From positions 84,503-148,502 of the forward strand of contig DASVDX010000086.1 of assembly GCA_036380875.1 (NCBI GenBank): DNA of 64,000 bases. The letters run 5' to 3'. The translations under genes were made by a program, and so were the position numbers. Under the pieces are notes generated by a model. The model was not told the origin of the DNA and did not search any database. It saw nothing but the letters and a program-made list of their open reading frames with translations. Shown one piece after another: positions 1 through 9,689 of the stretch. How positions within the stretch are numbered: the first letter of the stretch is position 1; every line of letters begins with the position of its first letter. Source of the stretch: ZC4RG17 sp036380875. Its GTDB lineage: Bacteria; Actinomycetota; Acidimicrobiia; Spongiisociales; ZC4RG35.

Positions 1-397
1 GGCAGAGCTGATCAAGGCGAGCTTCGAGACACTGGTGGAGGCCGGCTACCAGCCTGAGTCCGCCTACTTCGAGACGCTCCACGAGCTCAAGCTGATCGTC
101 GATCTCCTCTATGAGGGCGGCCTGTCGTACATGCGGTATTCGATCTCCAACACGGCCGAGTACGGCGACTACACGAGGGGCCGCCGGATCATCACCGAGG
201 AGACCCGCAAGGAGATGAAGAAGGTCCTGGAGGAGATCCAGTCCGGGGCGTTCGCCAACGAGTGGATGGCCCAGGCTCGGGAAGGCGCTCCTCATCTCCT
301 CGAGCAGCGCCAGGCAAACCGGTCGCATCAGATCGAACAGGTCGGCGCCCAGCTCCGCGGCCTGATGCCGTTCATCGAGGCCAAGCAGGCTCCCTGA
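1..397 (+). CDS. ilvC: Ketol-acid reductoisomerase, C-terminal part (cut by window edge)
   Basis: IlvC isomerises and reduces acetolactate or acetohydroxybutyrate with NADPH in branched-chain amino-acid synthesis. Only the last 131 residues are present, read from base 2. They hold the knotted helical C-terminal domain: the YFETLHELKLIVDL segment with the metal-binding glutamates and the conserved SISNTAEYGDYTRG segment. The gene stops at TGA 395-397. The next gene is leuA after a 177-base leader region, so ilv and leu genes are neighbours, as in many actinobacteria. The 5' end and promoter lie outside the window. Identification is secure for the visible part. Confidence 0.95.
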   Translation, partial: AELIKASFETLVEAGYQPESAYFETLHELKLIVDLLYEGGLSYMRYSISNTAEYGDYTRGRRIITEETRKEMKKVLEEIQSGAFANEWMAQAREGAPHLLEQRQANRSHQIEQVGAQLRGLMPFIEAKQAP

Positions 398-419
398 GGC
401 CCGGACCGAAGACGCGCAC

Positions 420-506
420 ATGACTCTGGCTAGGTGGAAGGTTGTGGGTAGCGGATCCGGCACTTCGTGCGGAGGGCTCCTCGCGCTTCTGTGGCCGGGC
501 GTCTGA
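420..506 (+). CDS. leuL: Putative leucine leader peptide upstream of leuA
   Basis: A short frame opens at ATG 420, or more plausibly at GTG 444 because AGGTGG at 432-437 lies about six bases upstream of it. It ends at TGA 504-506 and encodes a peptide ending GGLLALLWPGV. Four of five consecutive codons (477-491) are leucine, and these codons run directly into the hairpin at 489-529, which ends about 45 bases before leuA. Leader peptides rich in the end-product amino acid are the classic device for leu and ilv attenuation. The arrangement is visible; the function is inferred. Start choice is uncertain, and no T-run follows the hairpin. Confidence 0.5.
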   Translation: MTLARWKVVGSGSGTSCGGLLALLWPGV

Positions 507-529
507 CGAGGACGACCCGGCCTCCACAG
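489..529 (+). promoter_or_regulatory. Candidate attenuator hairpin before leuA
   Basis: CTGTGGCCGGG (489-499) pairs with CCCGG (516-520) plus CCACAG (524-529), with a three-base CCT bulge and a loop of about 16 bases. The 5' arm overlaps the last leucine codons and the stop region of the leader ORF, so a stalled ribosome would disrupt it. The CCTCC at 521-525 could instead pair with GGAGG at 471-475. No U-tract follows, so premature Rho-dependent termination or translational control is as plausible as intrinsic termination. Confidence 0.5.
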
Positions 530-574
530 CCCGACCGACCATCACCACCTATCACCTAGAACTGGAGCAAAGTC

Positions 575-2107
<1,533 letters not shown>

Positions 2108-2137
2108 CCTGCCAGCACGTTGGACGGAGGTAGCTGA

Positions 2138-3421
2138 ATCGACCCCTGGCTAGGCCTGCTGATCGTCCTGGTCCTGGTCGCCGTCTGCGGTCTCTACGTC
2201 GCCCAGGAGTTCGCCTACGTCGCCGTCAACCGCAGCCGGGTCGAATCCCTGGCCCTGTCCGGCGACGCCCGGGCGGCCAGGCTCCAGGGACGACTCCACG
2301 ACCTGTCGTTCGAGTTGTCCGGCGCCCAGCTGGGTATCACCGTCACGTCCCTGATCCTGGGCGCCGTCGCCGAGCCGACCGTGGCGCGGATGATCTCACC
2401 TGCGTTGGCATCCGTCGGCTTGGACTCACCCGGTGTCTCCATCGGCATCGCCCTGGCCTTGGCGACGGTGTTCCAGATGATCGTGGGCGAGCTGTTCCCG
2501 AAGAACTACGCCATCGCCCGCGCCTACCCCGTCGCCGTGAGGGTCGGGCTGCCGATGTCGGCCCTCAACGCGCTGCTCCGGCCGGTCATCCAGTTCTTCA
2601 ACCGGTCGGCGAACTGGGCGGTGAGGAGGCTGGGGATCGAGCCCCGCGACGAGCTCGCCGGGCTCCGTTCCCTCCAGGAACTGGAGATGATCGTCCGGGC
2701 TTCTTCGGCGGAGGGAGAGCTCGACCCGGCGGAGACGACACTCCTGACGCGAGCCATCGCCTTCGTGGAGCGCCACGCCGCCGACGTCATGATCCCGCGC
2801 GTTTCCGTCAACGGCGTGCCCCGCAATGCGACCATCGCCGAGCTGCGGGATCTGGCCCGGCGTACCGGGCACAGCCGCTTTCCCGTCTACGAAGGAGACC
2901 TCGACCAGGTCACGGGCATCGCCCACGTCAAGGACACCTTCAAGATCCCCCGCGACGAGCACGACACCGTGACGGTGGCGGCGATCACGTCGCCCGTCGA
3001 GTTCGTGCCCGAGACGATGCGACTCGCCAGCCTCCTCCTCGCCCTGCAGCGATCCCGTCGCAGCATCGCCGTGGTCGTCGACGAGTACGGAGGCACCGCC
3101 GGGATCGTCACGGTGGAGGACATCGTGGAGGAGATCCTCGGTGAGATCGAAGACGAGCACGACTTCACGGTGACGTCCCAGGTGGGACCGGGCGTGGTCC
3201 CCGGCTCCCTCCACCGCCACGAGGTGGAAGAGCTGACCGGGTTCCAGTGGCCGGAAGGCGCCTACGAGACGTTGAGCGGCTTCGTCACCGCCCGGCTCGA
3301 CCGCTTCCCCCGAGTGGGCGACGTCCTCCAGGAGGGCAGCTTCCGCATCGAAGTGCTCGGTGTCCGCGGCCGAGTAGCAACCCGTCTGCGGATCGTCGAA
3401 ACGGGGGACGCCGAAGCGTGA
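2138..3421 (+). CDS. CNNM/CBS-domain membrane protein (HlyC/CorC family), AUC start
   Basis: A 427-residue membrane protein of the hemolysin C/CorC family, proposed in other bacteria to act in divalent cation transport or efflux. It has an N-terminal CNNM membrane domain (first helix near residues 5-25, then AQEFAYVAVNRSRV), a CBS pair from about residue 217 (MIPRVSVNGVP; later VVVDEYGGTAGIVT and EDIVEEILGEI), and a CorC/HlyC C-terminal domain. No ATG, GTG or TTG precedes the first membrane segment in frame. GGAGG at 2126-2130 lies seven bases before ATC 2138, directly after an in-frame TGA, so I start at this AUC codon. The first ATG in frame (2315) would delete the conserved N-terminus. Confidence 0.85.
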   Translation: MDPWLGLLIVLVLVAVCGLYVAQEFAYVAVNRSRVESLALSGDARAARLQGRLHDLSFELSGAQLGITVTSLILGAVAEPTVARMISPALASVGLDSPGVSIGIALALATVFQMIVGELFPKNYAIARAYPVAVRVGLPMSALNALLRPVIQFFNRSANWAVRRLGIEPRDELAGLRSLQELEMIVRASSAEGELDPAETTLLTRAIAFVERHAADVMIPRVSVNGVPRNATIAELRDLARRTGHSRFPVYEGDLDQVTGIAHVKDTFKIPRDEHDTVTVAAITSPVEFVPETMRLASLLLALQRSRRSIAVVVDEYGGTAGIVTVEDIVEEILGEIEDEHDFTVTSQVGPGVVPGSLHRHEVEELTGFQWPEGAYETLSGFVTARLDRFPRVGDVLQEGSFRIEVLGVRGRVATRLRIVETGDAEA

Positions 3422-4713
3422 CCTGGGGAGCGGCGATAGCGAGCGTCTTGCTGCTCTTGGCGAACGGCTTCTTCGTCGCCGCCGAGTTCGCCTTCACGGC
3501 TGCCAGCCGCCCCCAGCTCGCGTCCCGATCCTCCCGATCGGCGCGGGCGGCAGTGAAGGCCATCGACGAGCTGTCGTTCACCCTCGCCGGCGCCCAGTTG
3601 GGCATCACCATTGCCTCCCTCGTGTTGGCCGCCATCGCCGAGCCGGCGGTGGCCACGGTGATCGAAGCCGGGCTGGAGGTGTTCGGCGACATCCCGTCCG
3701 AGGTGCTGCACACCATCTCGTTCATCGTCTCGATGTCGCTGGTCGTCTACCTGCACATGGTCATCGGGGAGATGGCCCCGAAGAACATCGCCATCTCCGA
3801 CCCTGAACGGTCGGCGCTCCTGATGGCGATCCCGTTCCGGCTGTTCGCCAACCTGGTGCGACCGGTCATCTGGGTACTCAACGAGTTGGCGAACCTCATG
3901 CTCCGCGCCTTCCGGGTGGATCCAAACGAGATCGGGGATGTCCACACGGCCGAAGACCTCTCTTCGATGATCGACGCCGGGCGCCGGGAAGGCGTGGTCG
4001 AGGACTTCGCCCACCGGCTCCTCACCGGCGCCCTCGACTTGATGACGTTGGAGGCGACCCAGGTGATGGTGCCTCGCCCCGATGTCGTGGCGCTGCCGGT
4101 CACCGTGACCCTGGAGGAATTGCAGAAGGTCTTCATCGACGAGGGGCACTCCCGGATCCCGCTCTACCGGAAGGACCTCGACGACCTGGTGGGTTTCGTG
4201 CACGTCAAGGACTTGCTCGAGGTGGAGGACCTGCCGCTCTCGAGCCCGATTCCCGCCTCGATGATCCGTCCGCTCCTCGTGGTGCCGGAGAGCGCCCGGG
4301 TGGGAAGGCTGCTGGAGGAGATGCGCCGCGAGCGCAACCACCTCGCCGCCGTCGTCGACGAGCACGGCGGCACGGCCGGGATCGTGACGATGGAAGACAT
4401 CGTCGAGGAGATCGTCGGCGAAATCCGCGACGAACACGACCTGGAGCCGGTGGGTGTGCGCCGTCTCGCCGAGAACCGCTGGCTCCTCGATGGAGCGCTC
4501 CGACCGTCCGAGGTGCGCCGGGCTTGCACGGTCGACGTGCCCGACGGCGACTACGACACGATCAGCGGTTTGATCATGGAACACTTGGGCCGCATTCCCG
4601 CTCCCGGAGATGTGGTCGACACGGACGGCTGGAGCCTCCGGGTCAGGTCGATGGAAGGGCGGCGGGTGCACCAGGTGGAACTGATTTCCCGACGTGAAAG
4701 GACGATCGAATGA
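3418..4713 (+). CDS. CNNM/CBS-domain membrane protein, second copy
   Basis: A 431-residue paralogue of the preceding protein with the same plan: N-terminal membrane helix with ANGFFVAAEFAF, GAQLGITIASLVL, a CBS pair from about residue 216 (MVPRPDVVALP, VVDEHGGTAGIVTMEDIVEE) and a C-terminal CorC/HlyC domain. GTG 3418 overlaps the upstream stop as GTGA, and the protein ends in an ATGA overlap with leuB, so all three are likely translationally coupled. The upstream start at 3247 would overlap the first paralogue and is rejected. The pair probably arose by tandem duplication; a heterodimer is possible. The transported substrate is unknown. Confidence 0.9.
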   Translation: MTWGAAIASVLLLLANGFFVAAEFAFTAASRPQLASRSSRSARAAVKAIDELSFTLAGAQLGITIASLVLAAIAEPAVATVIEAGLEVFGDIPSEVLHTISFIVSMSLVVYLHMVIGEMAPKNIAISDPERSALLMAIPFRLFANLVRPVIWVLNELANLMLRAFRVDPNEIGDVHTAEDLSSMIDAGRREGVVEDFAHRLLTGALDLMTLEATQVMVPRPDVVALPVTVTLEELQKVFIDEGHSRIPLYRKDLDDLVGFVHVKDLLEVEDLPLSSPIPASMIRPLLVVPESARVGRLLEEMRRERNHLAAVVDEHGGTAGIVTMEDIVEEIVGEIRDEHDLEPVGVRRLAENRWLLDGALRPSEVRRACTVDVPDGDYDTISGLIMEHLGRIPAPGDVVDTDGWSLRVRSMEGRRVHQVELISRRERTIE

Positions 4714-5777
4714 GTGAGCATCGGCTGGCGGTGATTCCCGGAGACGGGGTGGGGCCCGAGGTCATGTCAGCGGCGTTGGCGGCTCTCCAGGCAACCGCCG
4801 ACGCTCATGGATTCACTGTCTCGACCGAGCACTACGACCTCGGCGGCGAGCGGTACCTCCGCACCGGCGAAGTGCTGCCCGAGTCCGTACAGGAAGAACT
4901 CGCCGCCTTCGATGCCATCCTCCTCGGTGCGGTGGGCATGCCCGGCGTGCCACCCGGCGTGCTTGAGCGCGGCCTGCTCCTCAAACTCCGCTTCGACTTC
5001 GACCAGTACGTGAACCTGCGCCCCGTCAAGCTCTACGAAGGCGTGCACACGCCCATCGCCGGCCTCACCCCCGACCGCTGCGATCTGGTGGTCATCCGGG
5101 AGAACACGGAGGGCCTCTATGCCGGGGCCGGCGGATTCCTGCGGAAGGGAACCGCCCACGAGATCGCGACGCAGGAATCCTTGAACACCCGGATGGGTGT
5201 CGAGCGAGCGGTCCGCTACGCATTCGAGAAGGCGAAGTCCCGTCGGGGCCACCTGACCCTCTGCCACAAGACCAACGTGCTCACGTTCGCCGGCGACCTC
5301 TGGCAGCGCACGGTGGACGAAGTCGCTGCCGACTATCCGGATATCGAGGTCGACTACGTCCACGTCGACGCCGCGTGTCTCTACCTGGTCAACGACCCGG
5401 GACGGTTCGACGTGATCGTCACCGACAACCTCTTCGGCGACATCATCACCGATCTCGGGGCGGCCGTGCAGGGCGGCCTCGGCCTCGCTGCGTCGGGGAA
5501 CATCGACCCGGAGCGGCGGTATCCGTCGATGTTCGAACCGGTCCACGGCTCTGCCCCCGACATCGCCGGGAACGGCTGGGCGAACCCGGTGGCGGCGGTG
5601 CTGTCCGTGGCCATGTGCCTCGACCACCTCGGCGAGAAGCAAGCGGCGGCCGCTCTGGAGGAAGCCGCGGTGTCGGTGTTGCCCGAGTTGAAGACGATGG
5701 GCGGCCCCGACATGGGGATGTCGACCAGGGAGATAGGAGAAACGATCGCCGCCCGGGTGAGCGCGCCAAAGGGCTGA
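4710..5777 (+). CDS. leuB: 3-isopropylmalate dehydrogenase
   Basis: Oxidatively decarboxylates 3-isopropylmalate to 2-oxoisocaproate with NAD+. The 355-residue cytosolic protein has the dinucleotide/substrate start VIPGDGVGPEV, the ENTEGLYAG motif near residue 131, DNLFGDIITDLGAA near 240 with metal-binding aspartates, and HGSAPDIAGNGWANP near the C-terminus. ATG 4710 overlaps the upstream stop (ATGA). Tartrate dehydrogenase relatives share these motifs, but the operon with leuA makes LeuB the best call. leuC and leuD are not in the window. The gene converges on ppa with four bases between. Confidence 0.92.
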   Translation: MSEHRLAVIPGDGVGPEVMSAALAALQATADAHGFTVSTEHYDLGGERYLRTGEVLPESVQEELAAFDAILLGAVGMPGVPPGVLERGLLLKLRFDFDQYVNLRPVKLYEGVHTPIAGLTPDRCDLVVIRENTEGLYAGAGGFLRKGTAHEIATQESLNTRMGVERAVRYAFEKAKSRRGHLTLCHKTNVLTFAGDLWQRTVDEVAADYPDIEVDYVHVDAACLYLVNDPGRFDVIVTDNLFGDIITDLGAAVQGGLGLAASGNIDPERRYPSMFEPVHGSAPDIAGNGWANPVAAVLSVAMCLDHLGEKQAAAALEEAAVSVLPELKTMGGPDMGMSTREIGETIAARVSAPKG

Positions 5778-5781
5778 CGCG

Positions 5782-6384
5782 TTACGACGTGCCGAACTCG
5801 GCCCGGTAGTCCTCCATCGAGGCTTCGATGACCGCCCAGGCGTGCTCACGCCCGTAGCGATCCTGGATCGTGACGTGGGCCTTCGAGCCGGGAAAGAGCT
5901 TGTAGGTCTCGAAGTAGTGGTGGAGGCGGTCGATCAGGGCAGCCGGCAACTCGGAGATGTCCTCGACGTCTCCCCACACCGGGTCGTCCTTCAGGACGGC
6001 GACGATCTTGTCGTCGGCCTCGCCGGTGTCGATCATCTGCAGGCCGCCGACCACGCGGGCGGTGAGGAGGATGTCGGCCCGCTCGATGGGCCGCTCGGAG
6101 ATGACGCACACGTCCATCGGGTCGCCATCACCGGCCACGGCGCCCGGGCACAATTCCGCCACGCGGTCGCCGGCGTAGGTGCGGGGAATGAACCCGTAGA
6201 GGGTGGGAGGGGAAGACGAAGTCTGCTGCGGGCGGTCGACCTTGAGGTAGCCAGTCGGCTTGTCGACTTCGTACTTGACCACGTCGAACGGCGTCAACTC
6301 GATGTAGGCCGTCACCACGACGGGCGGCTCGGGGCCCGTTTCCAGCCCGTGCCATGGATGGGGGCGCCATTCCGTGAATTCCAT
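5782..6384 (-). CDS. ppa: Inorganic pyrophosphatase, family I
   Basis: Hydrolyses pyrophosphate released by biosynthetic reactions and so pulls them forward. The 200-residue soluble protein carries the family I features: a YGFIPRTYAGD segment, the metal-binding DGDPMDVCV loop (about residues 85-93), DDKIVAVLKDDP and HHYFETYK. It is somewhat longer than the ~165-170-residue actinobacterial enzyme because of an N-terminal extension (EWRPHPWHGLETGPEPP) seen in some bacterial homologues. It is transcribed towards leuB and lies 55 bases beyond the tricorn gene stop on the same strand, so read-through from that unit is possible. Confidence 0.92.
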   Translation of the reverse strand: MEFTEWRPHPWHGLETGPEPPVVVTAYIELTPFDVVKYEVDKPTGYLKVDRPQQTSSSPPTLYGFIPRTYAGDRVAELCPGAVAGDGDPMDVCVISERPIERADILLTARVVGGLQMIDTGEADDKIVAVLKDDPVWGDVEDISELPAALIDRLHHYFETYKLFPGSKAHVTIQDRYGREHAWAVIEASMEDYRAEFGTS

Positions 6385-6439
6385 CGGCTGATTGTGCCAC
6401 TCGGGCGGATCATCGGCTGTGGAAGAACCTCGGTCGACC

Positions 6440-9400
6440 TCAGGACTCCGGTGATTGCAGGCCCGGCGGGGCCAACGAGACGAGCGACTCGAGGTCGGGC
6501 ATCTGTGGCTCGTGACGGGCCATCAGCTCGAGCAACTCTTCGATCGCCCGCTGCAGCTGCGGATCCCGTCCGGCCGCGTAGTCCTGAGGAGCGATGTGGA
6601 CCTCGATGTCGGGGTCAGTGCCGTAGTTCTCCACCGAGAACCCGACGTCCTGGAACCAGTGGGCGAATTCAGGCTGGGTGGTCACGGTGCCGTCCACCAG
6701 CGACTGCTGAGGCCAGATCCCCACGACGCCGCCCCAGGTGCGGGTGCCGATGAGGGGCCCCAGACCCGCCAATTTGAAGGTGTGGCTGAAGATGTCGCCA
6801 TCCGATCCGGCCAGTTCGTTGGTGATGCACACCATCGGCCCGGCGGGGGCGTCGTACGGGAACGGGACCGGAACCCGCCATCGGGTCACCTCCCAGCCGA
6901 GGCGGCGGCGCATCAGTTTCTGGAGCAGGAGCTGGCTGACGTTCCCGCCCCGGTTGTAGCGCACGTCGATGACCAGGCCGTCCTTGTCGACCTCGGAGAG
7001 CAGGTAGCGATGGAACTCGGCGAACCCGGCCGGGCCCATGTCGGGAATGTGGATGTAGCCGGCTCGCCCGTCGGTTGCCTCTGCCACCGTCGCCCGGTTT
7101 GCCTCGACCCACTCCCGATAGCGGAGCGGGCTCTCGTCGGTGAGCGGCGTGATCGTCACGGTGTGGGGCCGGCGCCGCCCCCTCTTCAGGGTGAGCTGCA
7201 CGGGGCGCCTGCCGCGGTCGACCAGCAGCGACCGCGGATCGGTGTCGGGATCGACCTCCACCCCGTCGATGGCGATGAGCCGGTCCCCTTCCCGGGCATC
7301 GACTCCCGGAGCCGCCAGCGGAGACGTCGCCTTCGGGTCCCAGGGATCGCCCCGGGGGATGCGCTCGATTCGCCACCCCGACCGCGTCGGTTCGAGGTCG
7401 GCGCCGAGGAGGCCCTGGGGGTAGGTGGGCACCGGGCGATAATCGCCGCCCAGCTCGTAGGCGTGGGAAGTGCCGAGCTCGCCCTGCATCTCCCACAACA
7501 GGTCGCTGAATTCCGAGCGGCACCCCACCCGGTCGACGAGCGGCAGGTAGCGGTCGTGCACTTCCCGCCAGTCCACCCCGGACATGTCCTCGTACCAGAA
7601 GTGGTCCCTCTGCAGGCGCCATGCTTCCGAGTACATCTGGCGCCACTCCCGTCCGGGGTCGACCTCCGCCCGAATCCGGCCGATGTCGACCCAGCCGGTG
7701 TGGCGGTTGGCTTCGGAGTTGCCGGATTTGTCGTCCTTCCAGCTCGACGGGACGACCCGCACCTTGCGGCCGGCCCGTATCACGAGGACGGACCCATCGG
7801 GGTTGACTCCGATCGACGACACCCCGTCGGTGATCTGTTCGATCTTCTCGGTGTGGAAGTCCCAAGCCTCGAGGCGGCCTGTCGGGGTGTCGTTTTCCGC
7901 CAAAGCCCCTCGGACCGGGAACGACAGCACAAAGGCCCGGTTCTTGGCGCCGAGCACCGGCCCATAGCGCCCTGGCGGCATCGGGAAGGCGACCACCCGG
8001 TCTTCGATGCCTTCGAGGTCGATCTCCACCGGTTCCGCCTTCGCCCCTTCGCTTTCTCCCCCGTCTTCGCCGTTCTTCTTCTGGCCGTTGTCCTTCGGTT
8101 GGGTCGGGGGCGGCGAGCCCGGGGCGCGGACCGGGCGCTGGGCGGGATCGAACGGCGACGGGATGTCCGCCCGCAATGGGATCAGATGCGGCCTGGTCCC
8201 GGTGGGAAACCCGTAGTCGTGGAAGTGGGTGTCGTAGACGGGGTCGAATACCCGGGCCGAAGTGAAGTACAGATACCGCCCCCCCGGGTCGAAGCTCGGC
8301 CAGCGGTCGTCGAAGCCGGGAGCGGTGACCCGAACCGGCTCGCCCCGCCGGGAGGTGTCGAACACGAAGATGCTGTGACTGGTGCGCGAAGTGGCGGCCG
8401 AAAATGCCAGCCAGCGCCCATCGAGAGACCACGCCGTGCCGGCGATCCACGAGTGCGGATTGCGATGGATCTCGGTGATCCGGCCCGTGTCGAGGGCGAC
8501 GATCAGCAGTTGGTGACGGTGGTTGGTGACCGCCACACGCTTGGCGCCGGCGGGGGCGACATCGATGCTGCGGATTCGCCCGAGATCGCCTTCGATCAGC
8601 TTCCGGTCCGAGCCATCGACGGCCTCCACGACGATGGCGTCCTCGCCGGTCTCGTCGGTCACGGCTACGACGGAGTTCCCGTCGGCCGTCCAGGTGGTGA
8701 GGCGGCGCCGTACGTCCGAGACCGATCCGTGGCGGCGAACCGGTCCCTCCCACAGTCCCATCGTGAACGACCCGCCTCTGACGGTTGCCGCCAGCGAATG
8801 ACCGGCCGGGTGGATGGACACGGTCTCGAGGAACCGACCTGGGGTTATGAAGCGCCGGTTGCGGTGAGGACGGGCCGAGGGCAATTCGATGTCGAGGCGA
8901 CGGGGCCCGTCGTCGGATTTCGGGTCGAGAAGCCAGATGTCGGCGCCGCAGTGGTAGACGATGCGTTGCCCGTCGGTGGACGCGTGACGGGCGTAGAAGT
9001 CCTCGTGGTGGGTGTGACGCCGTAAGCCGCGCCCGGTCGGCGTCACCGAGTAGATGTTGCCGTGGCCCTCGTGATCGGAGATGAAGTAGATCCTGGACCC
9101 GATCCACATCGGCGAGGTGAGGTTGCCGTCGAGTCGCACCAGGGGCTCGAACTCGCCATCACCGTCCCGGTCGATCCACAGGGTGCCGACCCGGCCGCCC
9201 CGGTATCGCTTCCAACGAGCCGGGTCGGCGGTGTGACGTCCGAGCACCTTGCCGGGGCCGCCGGGTTGGAAGGCGATCGAGCGTGCCGATCCCCAGGGCA
9301 GGAGCCGGGGGGCGCCCCCGCCGGCCGGCACCACCCACAACCGGGAGTCGACGACGAAGGGCCACTCGGCATTCGAGGCGTACACCACCTCCTCGCCGTT

Positions 9401-9679
9401 CCATCCCACCACCTGGCTGAGGCCGCCGTGGAAAGTGAGCCGACGCGGATGTCCTCCGTCGGCATCCATGACGTGGACTTCGTTGACCCCCTCGTCCCTT
9501 CCCGTGTAGGCGATCCGTCTCCCGTCGGGCGAATACGACGGGAAGGAGGACGGGCCGGGGTTGGCTGTCAGCCGTCGGGCCCGTCCCCCGTCCGTTGAGA
9601 CTTCCCACAGATCGTCCTCGGAGACGAAGACGACCCTGTCCCCATGGATCGTGGGATGGCGGTAATAGCCCTTGATCAC
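6440..9679 (-). CDS. Tricorn-type serine peptidase (S41B)
   Basis: A 1079-residue homologue of the tricorn protease, which trims peptides made by other proteases. Residues 1-530 form TolB/WD40-like propeller repeats (SPDGRRIAYTG and similar). A charged low-complexity linker follows at about 515-550, then the C1 region, a PDZ domain (about 755-835) and the S41 catalytic domain. Visible catalytic residues are S738/H739 in GTSHAYELGG, nucleophile S959 in NELAGSDGDIFS and E1017 in SVENYG, almost collinear with the archaeal tetrad. GTG 9679 lies ten bases after the binding-protein gene; a longer frame to 9748 overlaps that gene. Likely cytosolic, with no signal peptide. Confidence 0.93.
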   Translation of the reverse strand: MIKGYYRHPTIHGDRVVFVSEDDLWEVSTDGGRARRLTANPGPSSFPSYSPDGRRIAYTGRDEGVNEVHVMDADGGHPRRLTFHGGLSQVVGWNGEEVVYASNAEWPFVVDSRLWVVPAGGGAPRLLPWGSARSIAFQPGGPGKVLGRHTADPARWKRYRGGRVGTLWIDRDGDGEFEPLVRLDGNLTSPMWIGSRIYFISDHEGHGNIYSVTPTGRGLRRHTHHEDFYARHASTDGQRIVYHCGADIWLLDPKSDDGPRRLDIELPSARPHRNRRFITPGRFLETVSIHPAGHSLAATVRGGSFTMGLWEGPVRRHGSVSDVRRRLTTWTADGNSVVAVTDETGEDAIVVEAVDGSDRKLIEGDLGRIRSIDVAPAGAKRVAVTNHRHQLLIVALDTGRITEIHRNPHSWIAGTAWSLDGRWLAFSAATSRTSHSIFVFDTSRRGEPVRVTAPGFDDRWPSFDPGGRYLYFTSARVFDPVYDTHFHDYGFPTGTRPHLIPLRADIPSPFDPAQRPVRAPGSPPPTQPKDNGQKKNGEDGGESEGAKAEPVEIDLEGIEDRVVAFPMPPGRYGPVLGAKNRAFVLSFPVRGALAENDTPTGRLEAWDFHTEKIEQITDGVSSIGVNPDGSVLVIRAGRKVRVVPSSWKDDKSGNSEANRHTGWVDIGRIRAEVDPGREWRQMYSEAWRLQRDHFWYEDMSGVDWREVHDRYLPLVDRVGCRSEFSDLLWEMQGELGTSHAYELGGDYRPVPTYPQGLLGADLEPTRSGWRIERIPRGDPWDPKATSPLAAPGVDAREGDRLIAIDGVEVDPDTDPRSLLVDRGRRPVQLTLKRGRRRPHTVTITPLTDESPLRYREWVEANRATVAEATDGRAGYIHIPDMGPAGFAEFHRYLLSEVDKDGLVIDVRYNRGGNVSQLLLQKLMRRRLGWEVTRWRVPVPFPYDAPAGPMVCITNELAGSDGDIFSHTFKLAGLGPLIGTRTWGGVVGIWPQQSLVDGTVTTQPEFAHWFQDVGFSVENYGTDPDIEVHIAPQDYAAGRDPQLQRAIEELLELMARHEPQMPDLESLVSLAPPGLQSPES

Positions 9680-9689
9680 GTTCCTTCGC

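Noticed and set aside
3262..4671. Minus-strand frame of 469 codons opposite the second CNNM gene
   Set aside because: Histidine- and aspartate-rich shadow with no recognisable family; the plus strand encodes a clear CBS-domain protein.
6455..9025. Plus-strand open frame of 856 codons opposite the tricorn gene
   Set aside because: It is antisense to a gene with an intact catalytic tetrad and has no recognisable domain; long antisense frames are expected at this GC content.
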